Source: Rhizobacter sp. (GTDB taxonomy: Bacteria > Pseudomonadota > Gammaproteobacteria > Burkholderiales > Burkholderiaceae_C). From it: 5,082 nucleotides of DNA. The translations under genes were made by a program, and so were the position numbers. The notes beneath the pieces are model-generated. The model saw nothing but the letters and a program-made list of their open reading frames with translations. It made no database searches and was not told where the DNA came from. Shown one piece after another: positions 1 to 5,082 of this stretch. Each line of letters begins with the position of its first letter. Position 1 is the first letter of the stretch. The stretch covers positions 1-5,082 of the forward strand of contig JANXVK010000257.1 in assembly GCA_025351675.1 (NCBI GenBank), given 5' to 3'.

Positions 1-118
1 GCATCAGACCACCTTCGCGATGGGCGAGTCGGTCGCGCACCTGAATGCGCTGTGGCTCACCGGCCAACTCACGCGCCGGCTCGACGCCGACGGCATCTAC
101 CGCTTCACGACCGCCTGA
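1..118 (+). CDS. C-terminal end of a probable MBL-fold metallohydrolase (5' truncated)
   Basis: An open frame runs in from the left edge, with its first full codon at base 2, and ends at the TGA at 116-118. This gives 38 residues. The segment FAMGESVAHLNALWLTGQL followed by a short RRLDADGIYRF tail resembles the C-terminal helical segment of bacterial metallo-beta-lactamase-fold hydrolases, in which a conserved helix of the form F..GE..AHL..L...G follows the catalytic domain. None of the metal-binding histidines falls within the window, so the family call rests only on this tail and cannot be confirmed here. Codon use is as G/C-rich at third positions as in the neighbouring genes, which supports real coding. 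It is the only plus-strand gene and converges on kdgK, with 6 bases between the two stop codons. Another protein with a similar winged-helix-like tail remains possible. Confidence 0.5.
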   Translation, partial: HQTTFAMGESVAHLNALWLTGQLTRRLDADGIYRFTTA

Positions 119-132
119 AGGCGATCAGGCGG
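111..132. terminator. Hairpin shared by two convergent stop codons (possible bidirectional terminator)
   Basis: CCGCCTGA (111-118) is perfectly complementary to TCAGGCGG (125-132), with a 6-base AGGCGA loop. The TGA of the plus-strand gene and the TGA of kdgK on the minus strand form the two inner ends of the stem, so each gene stops within the hairpin. There is no T-tract on either side, so this is not a classical intrinsic terminator. Its position between convergent genes makes a role in transcript 3'-end formation or stability reasonable, but that is inference. Confidence 0.45.
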
Positions 133-1060
133 CGGCCATGAAGGCCCGCACCTCGGCCGGCCGCGGGATCGGTGCGACCGCGCCGAAGCCGGTCGTCGTC
201 AGCGCAGCGGCCGCGTTGGCGTACTTCACCGCGTCGATCATCGTGTCACCGCCCGCGAGGCGCGCCAGCAGCGCGCCGGCAAAGCAATCGCCCGCGCCGG
301 TCGCGTCGACCGCGTCGACGACGCGGCCCGGCACATGCGTGCGACCTTGCGGCGTGCCGAGTAGCGCGCCTTCCTTGCCGAGCTTGAGCACGACAACGGG
401 CGCACCGGCAGTGAGGCACCCGTCCATGATCGCGTCGCGGCCGGTGAGGCCGGTGAAGAGTTCGGCATCTTCGAGACTCGGCAGGAACAGATCGCAGTTC
501 GCGACCGTCGCGTTGATAATTGCCCGGGCGCGCGCCAGCGGCCACAGCTTGAGGCGCAGGTTCGAGTCGTACGCGACCCTCACGCCGGCCGCGCGCGCCA
601 TCGCGATGGCCGCGAACACCGTGTCGCAGGCACTCGCGCTGATCGCCTGGCTGATGGCGGAGACATGCAGGTACTTCGCGCCGCGAATCAACGCCTCGGG
701 CAGATCGGCCGGCGTCATGTGGCTCGCGGCGCTGCCCGCGCGCAAATAGCTGAACGCGTGGCCTTCGGCGCCATGGGTCACGAAGTAGACGCCGGTCGGT
801 GCGTGCGGGTCGCGGGTCACCGCATCGGTCGAGACGGCTTCGGTGCGCCACAGGTCCAGCAGGCGATCGCCGAACACATCGGCGCCGAGCCGCGTGACGT
901 ACGCGGTGCGCGCACCCTGACGCGCCGCCGCGATGATCATGTTCGAGGTGTCGCCGCCGAAGCCCTGCAGGAACTCCGGCTCGCCCGGCCGCACCTGGTT
1001 GAACTCGATCATCGCCTCGCCGATCGAGACGATGTCCGCGCGCACCGCCGCCTGGTTCAT
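125..1060 (-). CDS. kdgK: 2-keto-3-deoxygluconate kinase (PfkB/ribokinase family)
   Basis: This 311-residue cytosolic sugar kinase is predicted to phosphorylate 2-keto-3-deoxygluconate (KDG) with ATP. The product, KDPG, is split by the Entner-Doudoroff aldolase Eda. The first PfkB signature is GFGGDTSN at residues 33-40, where KdgK proteins carry GGDT-N. A YDSNLRLKLW segment at 164-173 matches the D-N-R--LW element of KDG kinases. The second PfkB signature, DATGAGDCF at 252-260, holds the anion-hole GAGD with D258 as the expected catalytic base. Length agrees with E. coli KdgK (about 309 residues). The ATG at 1060 is preferred because it forms an ATGA overlap with the cupin stop codon; the only longer reading uses a TTG at 1093 inside the cupin gene. 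No good Shine-Dalgarno sequence precedes it, which fits translational coupling to the cupin. Another carbohydrate kinase of the family, such as a fructokinase, is less likely but not excluded. Confidence 0.85.
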   Translation of the reverse strand: MNQAAVRADIVSIGEAMIEFNQVRPGEPEFLQGFGGDTSNMIIAAARQGARTAYVTRLGADVFGDRLLDLWRTEAVSTDAVTRDPHAPTGVYFVTHGAEGHAFSYLRAGSAASHMTPADLPEALIRGAKYLHVSAISQAISASACDTVFAAIAMARAAGVRVAYDSNLRLKLWPLARARAIINATVANCDLFLPSLEDAELFTGLTGRDAIMDGCLTAGAPVVVLKLGKEGALLGTPQGRTHVPGRVVDAVDATGAGDCFAGALLARLAGGDTMIDAVKYANAAAALTTTGFGAVAPIPRPAEVRAFMAAA

Positions 1061-1350
1061 GCAGGCGGGCCGTCTCGACGCCGCGCCGCCCAATAGGTTG
1101 CACCGTCCGGCCCGTAGCGTTCGGCATGCGGCGCGCCGTTCTCGAGTTCAAAGGTGTCGCCGGGTTGCAGATGGCGCGTTTGCGCGCCGACCATCAGCCA
1201 CATCTCGCCCTGGACCACCAGCGCCCGCACGCCGAACGGATGCGTGTGCGCGTCGACAACCTGCCCCGCAGGCCACTGGCGCCGCGTCACCTCATCGAAG
1301 CCCTGCCCCAGCGCCTCGGCCTCGAATGTTTCGAATGTGATGTCAATCAT
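1057..1350 (-). CDS. Small single-domain cupin protein
   Basis: This 97-residue protein is essentially one cupin beta-barrel. The first cupin motif is recognisable at residues 29-48: G29, then H35-T-H37, and G48 in VVQGEM. The second follows as LQPGDTFELENGAPH at 61-75, with H75 as the expected last metal ligand. The acidic or glutamine ligand usually found a few residues after the HxH pair is missing, because PFGVRAL stands there, so only three histidine ligands are obvious. The ending HAERYGPDGATYW is a tail I associate with small uncharacterised proteobacterial cupins. The function is unknown. Because its stop codon overlaps the kdgK start (ATGA), a role linked to sugar-acid metabolism, such as an isomerase or binding protein, is plausible but unproven. 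The start at 1350 is well supported by a GAGGAG ribosome-binding site. The gene begins 63 bases after the metallopeptidase stop codon. Confidence 0.85.
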   Translation of the reverse strand: MIDITFETFEAEALGQGFDEVTRRQWPAGQVVDAHTHPFGVRALVVQGEMWLMVGAQTRHLQPGDTFELENGAPHAERYGPDGATYWAARRRDGPPA

Positions 1351-1356
1351 GATTGT

Positions 1357-1362
1357 CTCCTC
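1357..1362 (-). promoter_or_regulatory. Ribosome-binding site of the cupin gene
   Basis: On the minus strand GAGGAG lies 6 bases upstream of the ATG at 1350. It fixes the cupin start and is the better of the two clear Shine-Dalgarno sites in the window. It suggests that the cupin-kdgK pair has its own strong translation entry point, with kdgK translated by coupling. Confidence 0.75.
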
Positions 1363-1375
1363 AACGATATTCTGA

Positions 1376-1401
1376 GCGTCGAACGCCCGCGCGTTCGACG
1401 C
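1376..1401. repeat. Perfect 11-bp inverted repeat between the metallopeptidase and cupin genes
   Basis: The arm at 1376-1386 (GCGTCGAACGC) is exactly complementary to 1391-1401, with a 4-base loop (CCGC at 1387-1390). It lies in the 63-base gap, 12 bases downstream of the metallopeptidase stop codon and 25 bases upstream of the cupin start. No T-run follows on the minus strand (CAGAATATCG comes next), so it is not a canonical intrinsic terminator. It could be a Rho-independent-like attenuating hairpin, an mRNA-stabilising 3' structure, or a palindromic operator for the cupin-kdgK unit. I see no convincing sigma-70 promoter with correct spacing next to it. Confidence 0.7.
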
Positions 1402-1413
1402 GTCGGTTCGATC

Positions 1414-2349
1414 TCAATCGAGCAGCGGCACCAGCCCGTCCTTCAGGCTGCCGCGCGCCTGCTCGTAGTCGGGCAGCACCGAGCGCACCACATCCCAGAA
1501 GCGCGGGCTGTGGTCCATGTGGCGCAGGTGCGCGAGTTCGTGCGCGACGACGTAGTCGATGCTCGGCATCGCGAAATGAATCAGCCGCCAATTCAGCCGG
1601 ATCGAGCCATCGGCGCTCGCGCTGCCCCAGCGCGTCTGCGCCGACGACAGACTCAGCTTCGTCACGCGCACCTTCAGTTGCTGCGCGAAGTGCGCGCAGC
1701 GCTCCTCGAACACGCGCCGCGCCTGGCGCTGCAGCCAGCTCTGCACGGCATCGCGGATCTGCTCGGGCGCGGCGCTGTGCGGCAGGCCGACGTGCAGCGT
1801 ATGCCGCGGCACGCCGGATAAGGCGGCCGTCGATCCGGAAGGCGCATCGGTGTTCAGCACAGCGCCGGTCGCCCGCGCGTCGAGCAGGACGATCACGGTC
1901 TCGCCGAGGAACGGAATCGTCGTGCCGTCACGCCAATCGACTCTGGCCGACTGCATGCGTTGGGCGCGTTCCTGCTGCTCCTGCAGCTTCTTCAGAATCC
2001 AGCGCGACTTCTCGTGCAGCGCCGCCTCAATGTCATGCAATCCGACCCACTTCGGCGCGTTCACGCTCAAGCCTTCGATGCCGACGATAAAGCCGATGCT
2101 GCGCCGGCGCGCGCGCTTCAGCGCATACGCGACGACGTGCTCGTGCAAGCGGATCTCGCGATCGGCCAGCGGGTGACGAAAGACGGCAGGGGCGAGCACG
2201 CTGGCGATAGAGACGGGTTCGGTGATCGGCGCGACAGGCTCCGTGTGGGCGATCGGCGGCGCGACGGCGGGCGGCTTCACCGCCAGTGGCGCCGGCGCCT
2301 CGAACAGCAGCAGCTGTTGGGTGTCGAGGGCGGCGGCGCGGCGGCTCAT
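1414..2349 (-). CDS. YgjP-like (M48/DUF45-type) zinc metallopeptidase
   Basis: This 311-residue predicted zinc-dependent peptidase has the catalytic motif HELAH at residues 270-274. H280 in HMDHSPRFW is the expected third zinc ligand, and E271 the catalytic glutamate. An upstream TRWGS motif (239-243) and the RLNWRLI strand belong to the same YgjP-like domain. Here the usual cysteine after RWGS is alanine. The N-terminal part of the domain (about 59-124) contains the conserved element ending VNAPKW and then a lysine- and glutamine-rich helix. Residues 16-47 form an Ala/Pro-rich, probably disordered leader. There is no signal peptide or membrane segment, so it is probably cytosolic. The natural substrate of this family is not established. 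I prefer the ATG at 2349: an in-frame ATG at 2412 would add 21 residues overlapping the plsC stop codon, but those codons (CAA CAA, CGA TCA, GCA GCA) lack the third-position G/C bias of the gene. Neither start has a clear ribosome-binding site. The 52-base gap to plsC holds only a weak 5-bp hairpin (2381-2385 with 2395-2399). Confidence 0.85.
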   Translation of the reverse strand: MSRRAAALDTQQLLLFEAPAPLAVKPPAVAPPIAHTEPVAPITEPVSIASVLAPAVFRHPLADREIRLHEHVVAYALKRARRRSIGFIVGIEGLSVNAPKWVGLHDIEAALHEKSRWILKKLQEQQERAQRMQSARVDWRDGTTIPFLGETVIVLLDARATGAVLNTDAPSGSTAALSGVPRHTLHVGLPHSAAPEQIRDAVQSWLQRQARRVFEERCAHFAQQLKVRVTKLSLSSAQTRWGSASADGSIRLNWRLIHFAMPSIDYVVAHELAHLRHMDHSPRFWDVVRSVLPDYEQARGSLKDGLVPLLD

Positions 2350-2401
2350 TGATCGCGATTGTTGCCCGTCAGCGCTTGCTGCCGGAAACCGGGACCGGCG
2401 G

Positions 2402-3142
2402 CTAGCCGACATACGCCCCGGGATCGAGCCGCCGCATCTCCGTCTCGATCCACGTCTCGACCTCGCGCATCAACTCGTCCGGCTCGCGCCCGGTCGACGG
2501 AATCGGCTTGCCGATCGACACGTCAATCACCCCCGGCCGCAGCACGAAACTCTTGCGCGGCCAGCAACGCGCCGAGGTCACCGCGATCGGCAGCACCGGC
2601 CGCAGGGTGGCGATCGCCAAGCGCGTGCCGCCGGATTTGTAAGCACCGCGTTCGCCGCGAGCCGCGCGTGTGCCTTCCGGGAACATGATCACCCAGTGGC
2701 CCTTGTCCATGAACCTCTTGCCCTGCGCGAGCACACTGCGCCAGGCCTCGGAGCGGCGACTGCGGTCGATGTGGATCATGTCCATGCGCGCCATCGCCCA
2801 ACCGAAGAACGGGACGTAGAGCAGCTCGCGCTTGAACACGTAGCACAGCGGGTGCGGCATCAGACCGGGAAACGCGAAGGTCTCCCAGGTCGACTGGTGC
2901 TTGGGCAGCATCACGACCGGCGAATCGGGCAGGTTCTCGGTGCCGTGCATGCGCGCGTGCACGCCGCAGATCACCTTTGCGCCCCAGATCGCGGTCGTCA
3001 GCCAGCCGACGCACATCCAGTAGACGACGTTGCCCTTTGCGAAGATCGAGACCACCAGCACGGCGAGCGCCCAGGGGATCACCGTGACAGCCATGAACAG
3101 CACGAAGAGCGCGGAGCGAACCGCGTTGAAAAACATGCCCAT
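2402..3142 (-). CDS. plsC: 1-acyl-sn-glycerol-3-phosphate acyltransferase
   Basis: This 246-residue inner-membrane enzyme is predicted to acylate lysophosphatidic acid to phosphatidic acid, the second acylation in phospholipid synthesis. Two hydrophobic segments, about residues 9-34 and 42-61, would anchor it. The acyltransferase blocks follow in order: motif I KHQSTWE at 81-87 with catalytic H82; motif II around GWAMARMDMIHIDRSRR at 114-130; motif III FPEGTR at 154-159, which binds the glycerophosphate; and motif IV VLPIAVTS at 183-190. Motif I reads HX4E, whereas the family consensus is HX4D. As I recall, KHQSTWE is common in beta-proteobacterial members, so activity is still expected. Its ATG shares one base with the gmhB stop codon (TGATG), and GGGAGG lies 8 bases upstream, which decides the start over a second ATG at 3136. 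It probably belongs to an operon with gmhB and glyS, linking membrane and LPS supply. Confidence 0.92.
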   Translation of the reverse strand: MGMFFNAVRSALFVLFMAVTVIPWALAVLVVSIFAKGNVVYWMCVGWLTTAIWGAKVICGVHARMHGTENLPDSPVVMLPKHQSTWETFAFPGLMPHPLCYVFKRELLYVPFFGWAMARMDMIHIDRSRRSEAWRSVLAQGKRFMDKGHWVIMFPEGTRAARGERGAYKSGGTRLAIATLRPVLPIAVTSARCWPRKSFVLRPGVIDVSIGKPIPSTGREPDELMREVETWIETEMRRLDPGAYVG

Positions 3143-3759
3143 CAGTCGAGCCTCCCAAAGCCCGAGTCGGACTCGCCGGTGTCGACGCGCGACTTGCGCT
3201 CCTCCCGGATCACGTGTTCGGCGAACCCGGCCAGGTCGGCATGTACGCTGGTGCCGGGCACCTGCGCGCACAGCGCGTCGAGTTGCGCGCTGCTCAGGCG
3301 CCCGCCCTTGCCGGTGCGCACGAGGTGCGGCTGGCAGCCGACGGCCACGCCGGCTTGCAGATCGCGCAGCGAATCGCCGACCACCGGCACGTCGCGCAGC
3401 GGCACGCCGAAACGCTCGCCGATCTGCTCGAACAGGCCCGGCAGCGGTTTGCGGCAGTTGCAGGCGTCTTCGGGCGCATGCGGGCAGAAGAACACCGCGT
3501 CGATGCGGCCGCCCTGCTTCGCGAGCATCTGGTTCATCTTCACGTGCATCGAATTCAGTGTGGCCATGTCGAAAGTGCCGCGGCCGAGGCCGGATTGATT
3601 CGTCGCGATCACCGTGTGCCAGCCGGCGTGGTTCAGCCGCGCGATCGCTTCGAGCGCGCCGGGGATCGGCACCCATTCGTCGGGCGATTTGACGTAGTCG
3701 TCGCGGTCCTCGTTGATCGTGCCGTCGCGATCGAGGATGATGAGTTTCATCGGAGTCAT
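3142..3759 (-). CDS. gmhB: D-glycero-beta-D-manno-heptose 1,7-bisphosphate 7-phosphatase
   Basis: This 205-residue cytosolic HAD-superfamily phosphatase removes the 7-phosphate of heptose 1,7-bisphosphate on the way to ADP-heptose for the LPS inner core. Motif I LDRDGTIN carries the nucleophile D10 and general acid D12. Motif II TNQSG begins at T53. The structural zinc site typical of GmhB is intact as C92, H94, C100 and C102 in CPHAPEDACNCRKP, followed by R103 and K104. Motif IV VVGDSLRD has D129. Length is close to the usual 185-210 residues. Two starts are possible, ATG 3759 and ATG 3750 (202 residues, beginning MKLIILDRDG). Neither has a good ribosome-binding site, so the start is uncertain by three residues. 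A TTG at 3786 lies inside the upstream repeat and is unlikely. The gene follows glyS after a repeat-filled gap and overlaps plsC by one base. A histidinol-phosphatase-type HAD enzyme is the main alternative, but the zinc cluster pattern fits GmhB. Confidence 0.9.
   Translation of the reverse strand: MTPMKLIILDRDGTINEDRDDYVKSPDEWVPIPGALEAIARLNHAGWHTVIATNQSGLGRGTFDMATLNSMHVKMNQMLAKQGGRIDAVFFCPHAPEDACNCRKPLPGLFEQIGERFGVPLRDVPVVGDSLRDLQAGVAVGCQPHLVRTGKGGRLSSAQLDALCAQVPGTSVHADLAGFAEHVIREERKSRVDTGESDSGFGRLD
3151..3156 (-). promoter_or_regulatory. Ribosome-binding site of plsC
   Basis: On the minus strand GGGAGG lies 8 bases before the ATG at 3142, inside the last codons of gmhB. The alternative ATG at 3136 would be 14 bases away, so this site favours 3142. 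Together with the TGATG overlap it indicates close translational linkage of gmhB and plsC. Confidence 0.7.
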
Positions 3760-3770
3760 GTCGGGCCCAG

Positions 3771-3835
3771 CGCCGGGCCGCCCCAAGCAGGGCCCGCGCC
3801 CCCTCGGGGGGCAGCGAACACAGTGAGTTTGGGGG
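3771..3835. repeat. G/C-rich compound inverted repeat in the glyS-gmhB gap (REP-like)
   Basis: The gap contains nested complementarity. CCCCAA at 3781-3786 pairs with TTGGGG at 3829-3834. Inside this lies a 6-bp stem GCCCCC/GGGGGC (3798-3803 with 3807-3812) around a 3-base loop. A further 5-bp pair links GGGCC 3775-3779 with GGCCC 3791-3795 and would compete with the outer stem. The string around CCCCCTCGGGGGGCAGCG and the flanking GGGCCGCCCCAAG resemble an intergenic repeat I remember as frequent in Burkholderiales genomes; copy number cannot be judged from one window. No T-tract follows on the minus strand. It may stabilise or attenuate the glyS transcript. The element contains a 28-codon open frame (3756-3842), described in the findings. 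Confidence 0.6.
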
Positions 3836-3838
3836 TTG

Positions 3839-5082
3839 TCATGTCGCCAGCTTCGACAGGTCGGCGACGCGGTTCATCGCGGCGTGGAGGGTGGCGAGCA
3901 GGCCGAGGCGGTTGGCGCGCAGCGCGGGGTCTTCGGCGTTGACCATCACGTTGTCGAAGAACGCATCGACTGGCGTTTTCAACGCGGCCAGCGCCTGCAA
4001 CGAGGCGGCGTAGTCGCCGCGCTCGAAGGCCGCGTCGGCTTGCGGCTTCGCGACGGCCAAAGCGTCGTTCAGGGCAGATTCGGCAGGCTCCTTCAGCAGC
4101 GCGTTGTCGACCTGCGCCGCCACCGCGCCTTCAACCTTCTTCAGGATGTTGCCGACGCGCTTGTTCGCTGCTGCCAGCGAGGCGGCTTCAGGCAATGCCG
4201 CGAACGCACGCACCGCGGCGAGCCGCGCACTCACGTCGGCCAGTCGCGTCGGTCGCAGCGAGAGCACCGCGTCGACTTCCTGCGCGCTGTAGCTCTGCTC
4301 GCGCAGGCTGCCAGCCAGGCGGTCGTAGATGAAGTCGAGCAGCTGCGCTGACGCGAGCTTCTCGGTCAGCAGCCGATCCATCGCGCTCGCGGCGATGCCG
4401 ACGAGCTCGTCGAGTTGCAGCGGCAGGTCGCGCTCGACCAGCATTCGGACCACGCCGAGCGCGTGACGCCGCAGCGCGAACGGATCCTTGTCGCCAGTCG
4501 GCACCTGGCCGATACCGAACAGGCCGACCAACGTCTCCAACTTGTCGGCGAGCGCCACTGCGATGCCTGCCTGATTGCGCGGCAACGCGTCGCCGGCGAA
4601 GCGCGGCTTGTAGTGGTCTTCGACCGCGATCGCGACGACCTCGCTTTCGCCATCGTGGCGCGCGTAGTAACCGCCCATCGTGCCTTGCAGCTCGGGGAAC
4701 TCGCCGACCATGTCGGTGACGAGATCGGCCTTGGCCAGCAGCGCGGCGCGATCGGCTTGCGCGGCGAGTTCGGCGCCACCGAGCCTCTCGCCAATCGCTT
4801 TCGCGATCGCGCGGACGCGCGTGGTGCGCTCGCCCTGCGTGCCGAGCTTGCCGTGGTACACGACCTTGTTGAGCCCAGCGACGCGCGATTCGAGCGTCTT
4901 CTTGCGGTCTTGATCGAAGAAGAATTTCGCGTCGGCCAGACGCGGGCGCACCACGCGCTCGTTGCCTTCGATCACGCGGCTCGGGTCGGCGGGGCGGATG
5001 TTGCTGACGATCAGGAACTGGTTCGTCAGCTTGCCCGCCGCGTCGAGCAGCGGAAAGTACTTCTGGTTCGCCTTCATCGTCA
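3839..5082 (-). CDS. glyS: Glycyl-tRNA synthetase beta subunit, C-terminal part (5' truncated by the window)
   Basis: The frame stays open to the right edge. The visible 412 residues from [11 protein letters not shown], plus an upstream Thr codon, form the last three fifths of a protein that is usually about 690-700 residues. The methionine at 5077 is internal, since [10 protein letters not shown] is a conserved mid-protein motif of GlyS. Further hallmarks are the HD-like region [29 protein letters not shown], split here as residues 135-144 and 145-163; [15 protein letters not shown] with [12 protein letters not shown] at 177-204; and [12 protein letters not shown] at 303-314. The C-terminal helical part corresponds to the DALR-type anticodon-binding domain. 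The beta subunit binds tRNA-Gly, while the alpha subunit (glyQ) holds the aminoacylation site of the alpha2beta2 enzyme. glyQ would be expected just beyond the right edge. No frameshift or missing block is visible. gmhB follows downstream. Confidence 0.95.
   Translation of the reverse strand, partial: TMKANQKYFPLLDAAGKLTNQFLIVSNIRPADPSRVIEGNERVVRPRLADAKFFFDQDRKKTLESRVAGLNKVVYHGKLGTQGERTTRVRAIAKAIGERLGGAELAAQADRAALLAKADLVTDMVGEFPELQGTMGGYYARHDGESEVVAIAVEDHYKPRFAGDALPRNQAGIAVALADKLETLVGLFGIGQVPTGDKDPFALRRHALGVVRMLVERDLPLQLDELVGIAASAMDRLLTEKLASAQLLDFIYDRLAGSLREQSYSAQEVDAVLSLRPTRLADVSARLAAVRAFAALPEAASLAAANKRVGNILKKVEGAVAAQVDNALLKEPAESALNDALAVAKPQADAAFERGDYAASLQALAALKTPVDAFFDNVMVNAEDPALRANRLGLLATLHAAMNRVADLSKLAT

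Noticed and set aside
246..1151. A 301-codon minus-strand frame overlapping kdgK in another phase
   Set aside because: The Arg-rich product has no PfkB or other motif, whereas the frame ending at 125 has both PfkB signatures. It is a G/C-rich shadow.
1057..1350. Calling the cupin KdgF
   Set aside because: The neighbouring kdgK makes it attractive, but the Gln/Glu ligand after HxH is absent and the C-terminal tail differs. The evidence supports only a generic cupin call.
1376..1401. A canonical Rho-independent terminator at the perfect palindrome
   Set aside because: No run of T follows the stem on either strand, so the terminator type was not assigned with confidence.
2222..3598. A 458-codon plus-strand open frame opposite plsC and gmhB
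   Set aside because: It is antisense to two genes with complete catalytic motifs. Its protein is rich in Arg, His, Ala and Pro without recognisable domains, as expected from the reverse strand of G/C-rich coding DNA.
3143..3676. An N-terminal extension of plsC back to 3676, giving 424 residues
   Set aside because: The extension reads through gmhB out of phase and is Arg-rich. The hydrophobic anchor and acyltransferase blocks begin only after the ATG at 3142, which has a GGGAGG site.
3214..3942. A 242-codon plus-strand open frame opposite gmhB, the repeat and the glyS end
   Set aside because: It runs through the intergenic repeat and antisense to two clear genes, with no ribosome-binding site or family resemblance. 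It is a shadow frame.
1..5082. A defence system, mobile island, CRISPR array or RNA gene
   Set aside because: Every long stretch is accounted for by housekeeping or metabolic genes of uniform composition. No direct-repeat array, integrase, transposase, tRNA cloverleaf or riboswitch was seen.

Overview
The window is GC-rich and densely packed, with strong G/C preference at third codon positions. Its gene content and order (glyS, gmhB, plsC and a YgjP-type metallopeptidase in one direction) suggest a beta-proteobacterium of the Burkholderiaceae, most likely Burkholderia or Paraburkholderia. This assignment rests on protein character and gene order, not on a database match. It looks like a chromosomal housekeeping region. 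I see no transposase, integrase, phage gene, CRISPR array, tRNA or rRNA.

All genes but one lie on the minus strand and read from right to left. At the right edge is the 3' part of glyS (glycyl-tRNA synthetase beta subunit), cut by the window end. A gap of about 80 bases follows, filled by a G/C-rich repeat with nested inverted repeats. Next come gmhB (heptose bisphosphate phosphatase, LPS core), plsC (lysophosphatidate acyltransferase, phospholipids; starts inside the gmhB stop codon) and a zinc metallopeptidase of the YgjP-like/M48 type. A 63-base gap holding a perfect 11-bp inverted repeat separates these from a second pair: a small cupin and a 2-keto-3-deoxygluconate kinase (kdgK), joined by an ATGA stop/start overlap. 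At the left edge the 3' end of a plus-strand gene, probably a metallo-beta-lactamase-fold hydrolase, converges on kdgK. Both stop codons lie inside one perfect 8-bp hairpin.

The first four genes are a plausible translation and cell-envelope operon (aminoacyl-tRNA supply, LPS heptose precursor, membrane phospholipid). The cupin-kdgK pair is a plausible small sugar-acid catabolic unit feeding the Entner-Doudoroff aldolase step. I found no convincing evidence of a new biological system. The points that merit a second look are the three inverted-repeat structures at gene junctions, and a 28-codon reading frame that fills the glyS-gmhB gap with ATGA overlaps at both ends.
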